A DNA stretch of 64,000 nucleotides, taken from assembly GCA_958299035.1 (NCBI GenBank), contig CATQJL010000223.1, positions 13,564,293 through 13,628,292 on the forward strand, read 5' to 3'. The first letter of the stretch is position 1. Every line of letters starts with the position of its first letter. The DNA is from Cylicocyclus nassatus. Lineage: Eukaryota; Nematoda; Chromadorea; Rhabditida; Strongylidae. The position numbers were made by a program, and so were the translations under genes. The notes under the pieces are model-generated. The model was not told the DNA's origin, did not search any database, and saw nothing but the letters and a program-made list of their open reading frames with translations. Shown in pieces: positions 12,721 through 23,600 of the stretch.

Positions 12721-13190
12721 CTCGCTTCAGCTTGTATCAACCCATAAACGTCTAGTGACCTCGTTACTCTCTCAAAAAATCTTTCCATGTTAATGCCTTA
12801 ATTTTTGTATTCTTGTTGTTGCTGTACATCCTTGAGGAGCCTCCTTCGAGATTTTTCTTACATTCTCTTACCTGAACGGGAATAGCCGTTCAAAGATTTC
12901 GAGGTCTGGTGACTCTTCTATATATTGAGATCCTCCTTGACCGTTTGCTCAGGGTCTCGAACGGATTCGTTCGTTTTAGTTGAGTTGGCCACTCAACCCT
13001 GGTATACTATTGCTTCACATGCGTCTGGATCAGGGATAGGAGATGGATTGAAGACACACCCTCATATTAGGAGAACAACCTGACTACCCAGAGGAGACTG
13101 TAATCATTTCAAAGCGGAAATTGCGTATATGTATGCCTAACTTTTTTGCTGAACTGTTAAAACGAAAAATTTGCCATGCAGTTGAGAAAA
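12721..13190. other. Probable 3' tail of the RT relic and unassigned sequence
   Basis: A short inverted repeat CTGAACGGGAATAGCCGTTCA lies near 12873, possibly part of the LINE tail. No gene recognised. Confidence 0.35.
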
Positions 13191-13194
13191 TGCA

Positions 13195-13310
13195 AAAGAA
13201 TACTGCATGAGCTTGAAATGGATTTGACGGTGCGGCGCTCTGCCGCAACCGGCAAGCCCTAGTGCAAATTCGAAATCGTCCACAAGGCGTCTAGTGGGGG
13301 GAAGGTGGCT
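13195..13310. repeat. Third copy of the end found at 221-300 and 712-812
   Basis: GGTGCGGCGCTCTGCCGCAA, then CAAATTCGAAATCG and GCGTCTAGTGGGGGGAAGGT match the inverted-repeat element at 221-812. One arm only. Confidence 0.45.
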
Positions 13311-13710
13311 ATACAGCCGAGCATATTGGATGAGCCACAAACTCAATAGCAAAATTGGAAATAAGCTTGGTAAGAATATATAAGGCAGTCTCCTTAAGCA
13401 ACCTTATGCACCGAATGTTACCAAAATTCCAAAAAACTGAAAACTCCGATAAAGCTAAATTTGTGGCAGGTAAACGCAATGTAATAGAGGTTCTAACGAT
13501 TATTCGAGCGTTTATCAAGGACCTCGGAACTGCAACATCACCTCAAAAGAGGATTTTCTGCATCAAACAATGCTTAGAACATTAGTCTACCATTACTCCA
13601 AACGAATTTAGGATGGGTCTGTAAAACGGTTGAACTTTTGGACTGACACATATTGACCATGATGAAAGTCATAACAAAAAAGACAGAAAGTCTGCGATTT
13701 TGGGCGAATC

Positions 13711-14173
13711 AGACTAACAAGGAAAGGATACTCGTCACCGTGGCCATTTGGAATGCGATATATACTGTAAGATGCATCTCAGAACGCTAATCTCACATCT
13801 GTGCTCGATATCTGCGAAACGATCTTCTGAATAAACTTTTTTTCGTGGGAAATTTGCGTACTTTTGTGTAGTGAAAATCACCAAATTTGTTCCAAGTTAC
13901 CATTTGAAGCTATTGAAGAGAATCTTAAGAGGAATATTGTTGTATATACTTATCTAAATCATATTTAGCATTTGAAAAGAAAGGAAAATTTTTTATTGAT
14001 GATTTCGACCCTTCGCAGGACGCTGTTTGTTCATGGAAAAACAACCACTACTCCATCCAGATTATCGTTTCGCAGATACGGAAGACAGTATACGATCCAG
14101 TATTAAAGGCACATTTTTTGATATACAAATCATTATGAATGGCCGCGGTGACCAAGTATGCTTTTCTTGTAAG
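13711..14173. mobile_element. ~470-bp palindromic element
   Basis: Left end CTAACAAGGAAAGGATACTC with GTCACCGTGGCC. The right end is the inverse: GGCCGCGGTGACCAAGTATG, then CTTTTCTTGTAAGC. ATCTGCGAAACGAT and its complement lie at matching distances. No coding. It lies just upstream of the transporter gene. Confidence 0.7.
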
Positions 14174-14690
14174 CTTTCCGCTAACACTACGGCAACTTTG
14201 GAGCTTCCCTGTAAGATCAAAATCTACATTTTTCTGGAGTAAAGAAGGTTTTTAAAAGATTGTAGGAAAGATTAAAATATATGGACCAATCAAAAGACTC
14301 AAAACGTGTCCAGAAGCAGGTGTTTCTGACCAATCTTGGATCAGTGATTCACGAGACCATATTTTTTTTTAACCATAACCTTTGTACAACGAGTTTATTT
14401 CACAATGGTGAATCTCTAGTCACTGCATAAACTTTCAATATATACGAATGTGCAAATGTTTTTTTTCAATAGCAATTTTTGCAACATTCAATCTTTCGCA
14501 ATGCGCTCACAAAACGATATATGAGCTCCGAGCAAATTACAATGAGAATGATTGCGTTATCTATGCAGCCGGCCCCCGTTATCTTCTAATGCAACAAAAC
14601 TTTTGATAAAAACGCAATTACCGCTGACATTCTCAGTCATATCCTTCCAAAACTTTTCCGAAAGTCTAAAAGTGGCTTTTTTCTCATGCT
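14174..14690. other. Upstream region of the transporter gene
   Basis: AT-rich, no gene. It presumably contains promoter and 5' leader. A pyrimidine-AG (TCTCAG, 14631-14636) might accept a spliced leader. No core promoter motif is clear, which is normal for nematodes. Confidence 0.35.
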
Positions 14691-17600
14691 ATGTCGATTT
14701 CTTCGATGTCAACGATGAACGGCAATGAGCTGAGACCATTGCGACGACAAAGGTATGGATATCTACACTATGATCGTAAATAATGTTAAAAGTATGAAGA
14801 TTTGTCATAGCCGGTAATTAGTTGAACTCTGAAGCAAAAAAAAATTACGTAACGAAACATCTCCCTGATGTTGCGATCTACGGTAACGATCTAACCAATC
14901 GAATTTGTCATCGTAAAATGATCATGCTATTTCACTGGATTTTCTTCCAAAAAATGCTTCATTCTCTTTGCAGGTAAGTTTATTACCATATCAGTTCCAT
15001 TCAATTAACAAACAATCTTTATAGCAACTGATCAGTCTTGGCTAAAGCATTAAATGTAGCTTGCATTTCACGAAATGATTAACGCATACTTTTATGTCAT
15101 ATATTGGCAAATACTTGAATGGCGAGTTTTGAAAAACCTTGTAAGCATTACTCAGAAATCTTGAACATGCATAGAAAAGCCTTAAAATTTAGCTTTTTAT
15201 CTTTTCAAGCTTTGCCGATCAAGTTCTGCAGTGCATTAAAATGATATGGATAGTGAGAGTCAGCATTCTTCCTTTTTTTTGCGAAGCTTTGTTTAAAAAA
15301 TTTTTTTGAGAAAAATTGCTTCCAAAAAGTACAGCAGAATTTTTTTCTTGTTTCGAAAGACGCGTAAGTTAAGCTTACTACCCATTGAACTAACATCATG
15401 ACTTTTTCTTTGCCGTTATCTTATTTTGTAAATTACAGGGAGCCGACAATACAAGAATTATTTGCTCCACGTATCAGAGAACGCGACTCAATATCACCTG
15501 ACCAAGCTCTCATACACATGATCAAAGTAGGTCATTGAACTGTTTTGCAAATGTATGACGCGTAGGGGCCAAGAGAGGCAATTAAGCATTGAACATCGCT
15601 TTTACAGCTCAGCAAAAAAAATTGTGGAAGAGAATTTTCGGAATCACTATTGTGGTGAAAGCTTGGAAGAAAAACGTTTTAAGAGTAGATTTTTCGAATT
15701 TTTCTGGAACTCTCCAATCTAAAGCTGCAGTCTTCTTTTCGAATTTTTATAAAAACATGAAGCATTTAGGTGATGATGGGTACAGGAATGTTATCATTGC
15801 CACTAGCATTCAAACACTCTGGACTTTGGGTGAGTGTCCAATGGATTTATCCAAAGTTTTGGTCACCTTTTTAGCTGGGCTTAGTACTCCTGGCCGGAAT
15901 TTGTTTGATATGCATATTTTGTACACGACAACTCGTCTTTGCTCAACACTACATCGGTTTCATGTGGGTTATACCATTTTTAGCACTAAGCTCGAATACT
16001 GTTTCGATTCAGAAAGCTGCAACCACGGTTAGATTACGCAAATGTTATGAGATCAGCTGTAGAGCTTGGGCCACCTTGGATAAGAGATCATGGATATTTT
16101 TGGAAGTAGGTTTGCTACCTGTATTGTGACCTTCAATTTTTGATTATGTTGTTGTTTTTTCAGGCAAGTGGTCAATGTAAACATGTTTTTGGCACAATTT
16201 GGATTCTGTTGCGTGTACTTTGTATTCATGGCTGACAATCTGAAGCAGGTGAGCTTTAGCAATCGGTTTGCGCTTTATAAAAGGCAAAAGACAATTTTTC
16301 TACATTAATTTGGAAACAAATAGAACTAGCCGACTAAACATTGATGATGCAATATTTGAGCGACAATGCTTTTGCTTCAATTCATCAATCTTTTGTGAAG
16401 TTTGAATTACTGAAAATTTGTAAGTGCTAAAGTATTCTCCATTCTTTGCAAAATCCAAGTGTTCGCGCAATAATACAGTGCAACAAAAACTATTTTTTGC
16501 ATGCAATTTTCTGTGTAGTTAGAACTTGATCTTTACTCTTTCCTGTTGAATGGCAAAAGGGCATCGACTTTGCTCCATTTTCATTGAAACATGTGATCGA
16601 GGGCAAGAGCTATGGATGAAATTGATGTTAGTACCAAACTTAGCACACGAATAACTTTTATTGTAATGCTAGTCAGCATGTCCGCAACAATCTACCATTA
16701 GATAATGAGAAGCGAAAGTGCGCGATAAGCGAGAGCATCTGTTGCGAACTAATTGATGAAAAAATAAAGTGTATCAAAATTTTGCCACATGTTAGGGACC
16801 GAAATTTAATGTTGACTACAAGAGTTTAATTTTCTTTTCTTTTCCAGTTTTTCGACCAAACGTCGAATATCCACATTTCTCAAGCAGGATGGATTGCTCT
16901 GTTACTTGTACCACTCATGGCATTGTGCACGATTCGCGAGCTGAAGGTAAGAGAGGCTGAAATTATCTATGTTTTGGTTTTAAAAATTCTTAGAATCTAA
17001 AATAACAGTTCAGATAAAGGAAAGGGCAAGAGGCCTATCAAAACGTTTCCGTTTATTATACAACAATTTATAATCCAAATCATTGCACCTTTACATTATA
17101 GCGGGCTAAAATCATCAAGAAACAGATAATAGAAAAATAAAAAAAACAAATAGAAAAACGAGTGTTAGTGTTATGGGCAATTACTGTAATTTCCAGAGAT
17201 GCTTGCACAATGGCAGTGGCGGACCGAGGGAGGGGGGGGGGCCCCTAGTATGGGTCGCGAAATCTTTGAAACTTACCTATATGGGTTATAAAAATGTACA
17301 CACGACTTGTTTATTTTTGTAATTAATTGAAATAATTTTTAAAATTGTTTAAAAATTCAAATTAGCTTATAAAAAAATTTTCGGGGGGCATGGCTGAGCC
17401 ACGCACTTTCATTAAAAAAACATTTTTGTCGCCCTCCCCCCCCCCCCCCCCGGTCCGAAATCCTGGGACCGCCACCGCACAATGGCTATACTAGGTCATC
17501 TTTAAGAACACGCAGACTTCTTCCGTGTTGTTTTGATTTTCAAAGAAAACTAGAAGAGAAGCTAGCTAGAAGAAAACCGTTACAAAAACAGATAATCTTG

Positions 17601-20600
17601 TACAGCTTATATTAACATTTCTATCATTTCTTCTTTTCCGCTTCCAGCAGAAATTTCTCAAAACTTATCAATCTTGAAGGCCTAATTATCGACTTGATAA
17701 AGCCGCTAATATCTTACAGTAACCTTAATGTTAGAGCGGTATGAATAAAACAGCTAATTCGAGTTAAATTTGTGGCACTAAGTACATTGAAGAGTTCACG
17801 CGAAGCGCGTTGCACAATGCTATTGTATGACTCACTTCTTTACTTCCGTTTTAAGGTCATTTTGGCTCATTAGCAAAATTAGCTTAGCTTTTTGCTACAT
17901 TTCATTAGTACACTCAAAAAGGCTCATCTGTTGAAACTTTTTGCTTTGACTGTACTACATTAGCGACAAACTTATGAAAATCTCACTCTCCTAGCTTCAC
18001 AAAATTTGAATTGACGCCCGAAAGTGATCAACCATGAAAATGATGAGTCAAATGCATAATCTCAAAAGTTGTGTAACGCATGAATACAATCAACGTTGTT
18101 CCTTAGGCCTTGGCTCCACTAGCGGCAATAGCCAACGTGGTTTATCTGATTGCTGTGTGCATCGTTCTCGAACAATTGTTCCAAATTGAACGTCCAAGCT
18201 GGTCTTTACCAGCAGCTGCTGATTGGTCTACACTACCCTTGTTCTTCGGCACTGTCATGTTCGCATTTGAAGGAGTAGCAGTGGTAGATTTACAAAAAAA
18301 AACTAGATTTTCATTGGCTATAGAAAGGAACTATTTAGGTTCTTCCAATAGAAAATCAGATGGATGAACCGCTACATTTTATCACAAATAATGGCGTACT
18401 AAACACTTCATGCTTCCTCGTATTGATACTGTACATGACAGTAGGGTGAGCTGCTTGGATTTATTCTGCATTAAAAAAACAAGCTTATCCACATTTTGTA
18501 GATTTTTCGGATACTTACGATTTGGTAACGAGATCATGGACACACTAACGCTGAATTTGCCGCAAACGAAGTAAGTCAGAGACTTTTGTGATCAACTTTT
18601 GCAGTTCTCAGTCGCCAATGAAGTTCATAGAACGTACAAGTATTCAACCTAGTCTGCATTACTGTACTTCACGCAAGCGATTCTCTTTCGTTTTCTAGTA
18701 GTACGCATCTGAACTAATTTTGATTCTAATTTTAACTAACCATCTGAACTAATTTTCGAAATCAGTTCAGGCGACACCAGAGACGAGGTATGATGGCATT
18801 GTACGCCGTCACAACATCATCATTCTAATCACTGTTGTAAATTGGCGTGGAAAAAGAACCTTAAATTCATGAAAGGGCTTCTCTAGTACATCTGCCATAA
18901 AAAGTCACTGTGTAAATCTGAAATTTGAATTGCCTGCTCATAAAAACGGACACTGTCCATTCAGTATGGATCTAATGTACAGCTGACGGTCAAAGAATTT
19001 CGTTCTAGGGAAGGGGGCCAACATAGATTTTTGTCAAGTGTAGGGATGTGGTCTTACAAGGGAAGGATACTCGGTCATCGTGGCCATTCGTAATGATTTG
19101 TGTATAAGAAAATACGCCTTTCAATGCTAATTCGAATGCTGTCTTCCATATCTGCGAAACGATAACCTGTATGGAGTTATGACTATTTTGCATGAATAAA
19201 TTGCGCTACTGCGGAGGGTCAAAATGATCAATAAGAAATTCTTTCCTTTCCAAATGCTGAATATGATTTATATAGGTATACTACATCAGTATTCTTCTTA
19301 AGATTTTCTTCAATAGCTTCAAACGGTAACCTAGAAAAAATTTTGTTATTCTAACTACCCAAAAATACGCAAATTTTTAACGAAAAAAAGTTCATAACTT
19401 TCTTCAGGAGATCGTTTCGCAGATATCGAGCACAGATTTAAAATCAGCGTTTCGAGATGTATCTTACCGTATACATCGTACTCCAAATGGCCACGGTCAC
19501 CGAGCATCCATTCCTTGTTAGTTACGCCTTCTCGACATACCTTCGATAGTCTAGCGACAGGGGTCAAAAGTGAAGTTTGTTTAAACATCTGCCCTCCTAT
19601 AACATGAAGGTTGTTTAGAAGATTAAAGAAGAAAAAATGACGCAAAATAGATATGAAAAGCAAAGGAAACTGCTAAAAATCGGATGAAAAGGGGTAGGGG
19701 AACGAAAGCCGCCAGTTTGAGCCGCCTTTCGCGGCTAACTGGACCTTTCGCAACGTTGTTGTGTCGTTCTAGGATCAGCAGTCCGCGCAAGCGACCGAAG
19801 CTGGCGGCTTTCGTTCCCCTACCCGATGAAAAGGCTGCAGAGAGGTTTGAAATATTTTACCTGGCGGCTGTGCAGGTTTTCGCTCCAGGACCAGCAAATC
19901 GCAACACAGGGGAGAACGAGGAAAAGCTGAATTTCTTTCTTGTGATTGTTCAAAAAATCATGTTTCGGAAGTAGTGCTTCAAGAAGAAGATAAACAAGAA
20001 AGAAATTAGTCATGAAAACGCAAAGCTTTTTTTACTGAGTCGAAATGCACGTCAACACCAAGCTTAGTTTTGGATGTCCTCTAAATCTTCACCTCCGTAT
20101 TGCGTTCCTGTTCCCTGGATTGTTGCGCTTATTCTTTTGTGCAAATTGCCCATGCTTGAAAAATCGCTGCGTAAGCAGTGAAATAGAACAGGGTAAAGAA
20201 AAACGCACTCTTTAAGATTTTTCACAGAAAATTCCGCCATAATCGAAGAGATAAGCACTGGGTCGTTGTCTGCATTATGAACAAAAGCAAGATCTGCAGA
20301 ATGTGGGAAAAAACGCGTGAAAAGATTTAAACTGGGGGAAAGCAAGAGATTGTCAAGAACAAGGTTTTTGCCGGATTTCACGTTCGAATCAAAAAATGTG
20401 GTTTGGGACGTTCTCAGCGTGAAAGTAGAGATCAAGAACTTTGAAATGATATGTAGCTTGTTAAAATTGGGCTCGAAACAGCGAAGAAAAGGGTACCAGA
20501 GCCAAATGCCCCGCGCCCGCGTTTGAGGTAGCGAGGTAGCGCGCGGCGAGCGGAGACGCAGACGGACAGCGGGACCAGACCAGAGCCGACGGGGCATTTG

Positions 20601-23600
20601 GCTCTGGTCGTGGATCTCCGCGGGGTCTCAACGAAACCCTGCAAAAATATACAGTGCTGGACAAAAGTATAGGTCCACTCTAAAATGTGCCATAACTCAC
20701 CCTGTTGTCAATAAAATGTTCCAAAATTTGGTACAGCCGTGTGTTTGCCAGCATACTATCAGTCCCCAAAATGGGTCTCATTTTCGTTCGGTCACTCAAA
20801 AAAATGGAAATTTTGAAAGCAGGCTCAAAGGCTGGACAAAATTACAGGTCCACATGGAGTTTTCACTGATTAACACGTTTCGGACCGCGAAATTGCGCGC
20901 AGCGAAAAAGAGTGTACTTTTAGCCGTTAGCCTACAAAGGGACCTTAATTCGCAGCCTATGGGCCACATTTGTAATCAGCATGTCAGATAAGCTCCATAT
21001 CCAAAGTTCTGAGTAAATCGAAGTGTTTGAATTTTGTCGCTTGAGAGGGACTTTTGTGCTTTCTTGAAAGATAGGAACAAGAACTCAGATTCTAATAGTA
21101 TTCAAAAGTATCTATGTTGGACACGGTACAAATCAGTATCAAAACTACGGTTTTTCTCCTCGATATCAAAGCAAAGGAAAGTTGCGACGTCGCACGCGTC
21201 GTTCGCGCCGCCGCACTTCGTTGCAACTGTTGTTCGATTTGTGCTCATATCTCCTAAACAAATATTGGCGGCACAACTATACAGAGTCATTTGAAAAGTA
21301 GGAGGTTAGACCTTTAACTTAACAACTTCAGACTAAAAGGAAACCTTCTGCAAACGCCAGGATCCTCAAAGCAGCGTGCTGCACCATGTGCAGCACCGGT
21401 CCGAAACGTGTTAAAGCGCTTCTTAGCTCCCGAATTTTTTTAGGTAGGCACACATCTAAAAACGTTGAACAGCTGCTTTAGTCAAGCTTTGTCATACCTC
21501 CAAAAAGAACTGATTATCTGCTTTTTTGCCTTGAAAATGCTTTCACTTGTATTTCGCTCAGCAAACCTGCGTTGAGTGAGAGATTCTGCAGTTTCTCAGC
21601 TAGATCGGAAGCGACGGGGTTTCGTCTACCTTCTGGATGCTTTTTGACGTGAGCATTGCGGAAAAAATCTGACTTTTTGCTACTGAAGCAAATCCGACAT
21701 CGACTCAATCGGGAGAGAAAGCCACAATTTCTGCCCTAAAACCCTTTATGCATTGTCATTATAATCTCAAGATATTGTAGAAGCATTCTTTACACAAGAA
21801 TAAAGCTGTTCGCCAAACTCGCAAGTGTCCACAAAGCTGCCTTGCTTCTTTTTCGAAACATGAACGTAATTATGATTTTACGAAGATCCAAAATAGCTTG
21901 CCAAGTGCTACCTCGCTTAGATTTTTGACAGTAATTATATCCTAGATAGTGGATACAACTTGCAGTGTATGTTAGCACATGATTCTTCTGAAAATCTTTG
22001 TTGGAGCCACAAATAGCTTTGGTGCTTGTCGTAATCAGTTTCTGTAGGGCGATTTCAGTAATTATACTCGAATGCTAGGATCTCTAGAAAGTTGTAACCA
22101 TGGGATACGGACTCCCCGTCGTAGAAATAATGCCTTTACTTTACTTGATGCTTCTGAGAACCTTGTTAAAGAGTTTGAAGGCAGAAATTTGAGCTCAGGA
22201 CTGCAGTATTGTCAATGTCGGATTTGCTTCAACAGCAAAAAGTCGGATTTTTTCCTCAATGCCCACGTCAAAAAGCATCCAGAAGGTAGATAAAATCCCG
22301 TCCCTTCCGATCCAGCTGAGAAACTGCAGAATTTCTTACTCAACGCAGGTTTGCTGAGCGAAATACAAGTGAAAGCATTTTCAAGGCAAAAAAGAAGATA
22401 ATCAGTTCTTTTTGGAGGTATGACAGAGCTTGACTAAGCAGCTGTTTAGCGTTTTTAGATGTGTGCCTACCTAAAAAAATTCGGGAGCTAAGAAGTGCTC
22501 TAATCAGTGAAAACTCCAGGTGGACCTTTAATTTTGTCCAGCTTTCAAGCCTGCTTTTTTCAAAATTTTCATTTTTTTGAACGGCCGAACGAAAACGAGA
22601 CCCATTTTGGGGACTGATAGTATGCTGGCAAACACACGGCTGTACCAAATTTTGGAACATTTTGTTGACAACAGAGTGAGTATGGCACTTTAAGAGTGGA
22701 CCTATAATTTTGCACAGCACTATATCCTTCTGATCGTCATGACACGACGAGGAGCACTGACGACGTCCCAAGTGTTGAAAATCACTCATTAAACAGACAG
22801 ACCAGCATTTTCGTGCGCGACTTTCTGCGCAAGATTTAAGCGCAGTTTCTCGTTTTTATTTAACTCCAACAGCTTTCCTAAACTTCTGAAACTCAACTTT
22901 GGTCTAAGAGTTGTCAGCTGAGAAAAATTGTTTGAATCCTGAGGAGCTTACACAGAAACCTTCTTTTTAACGTAAAAAAGGCTACAAAAACGCAAATTCT
23001 CGGTTTCGCTGAGAAAATTCAAAAATATTTCCTATATTTGCTTCATGCACGTTCGTTCCGATAGTCAGGAATATAACATCCGGAGCTTCGCCGCAAATGA
23101 CTTGTGTTTTTTTCAGGTGCAGGTTGTGTCCTCTATGGCCCCCAAAGTGAAGGTTATCAGAGTACAAGCTTTATGTATTGAGGGTATGCTTCTCGAGCAC
23201 ATATTTTAAACGGTCAAAACTTTTTAGTGGGTCTATAACCTGAAAAATTTTGAAATGCTTTCGAAGATTTGGAATGAGATTGTTTTAAGAGTGTTTTCGC
23301 ATATTTTGACAAGCACCAAACCATTGATTGAGTCTTATAGACGAATTCAATCGTATCCGGTACAGTTCTACAAGATATGATTTTAAGTCAGATTTTCTCT
23401 GCAACTGGCTGCCGCTACCAAGCTGAACTCAAAACTATTATGAGAAACTTTTGTTGCAGAATTTTACACAGTTTTAAGTATTAAATAATGTGCAAATAGA
23501 GCACACCAAGCAATCATACTTCTGAACCAGCTTTAAGTGCGTGAAGATGTTTCTCTTTTGGTATTTAGGCTAAACTTCTTGAATTCTTTTCCTAATTCTG

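Larger units (their letters stand above)
20652..22722. mobile_element. Tc1-like palindromic element carrying a C2H2 finger fragment in each arm
   Basis: Ends ACAGTGCTGGACAAAAGTAT and the inverse TTTTGCACAGCACT, beside TA, resemble Tc1/mariner termini. The left arm (20652-20873 plus 21411 to about 21720) pairs with the right arm (about 22200-22722). Arms share GTCAATAAAATGTTCCAAAA-type and CACACGGCTGTACCAAATTT-type blocks. A second element is inserted in the left arm (20874-21410). About 480 bp of unique sequence separates the arms. No intact transposase seen. It lies within transporter intron 10. Confidence 0.75.

Noticed and set aside
15589..16032. 147-residue + frame spanning transporter exons 3 and 4
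   Set aside because: It is a wrong-frame read-through of introns; the spliced frame matches SLC36 instead.
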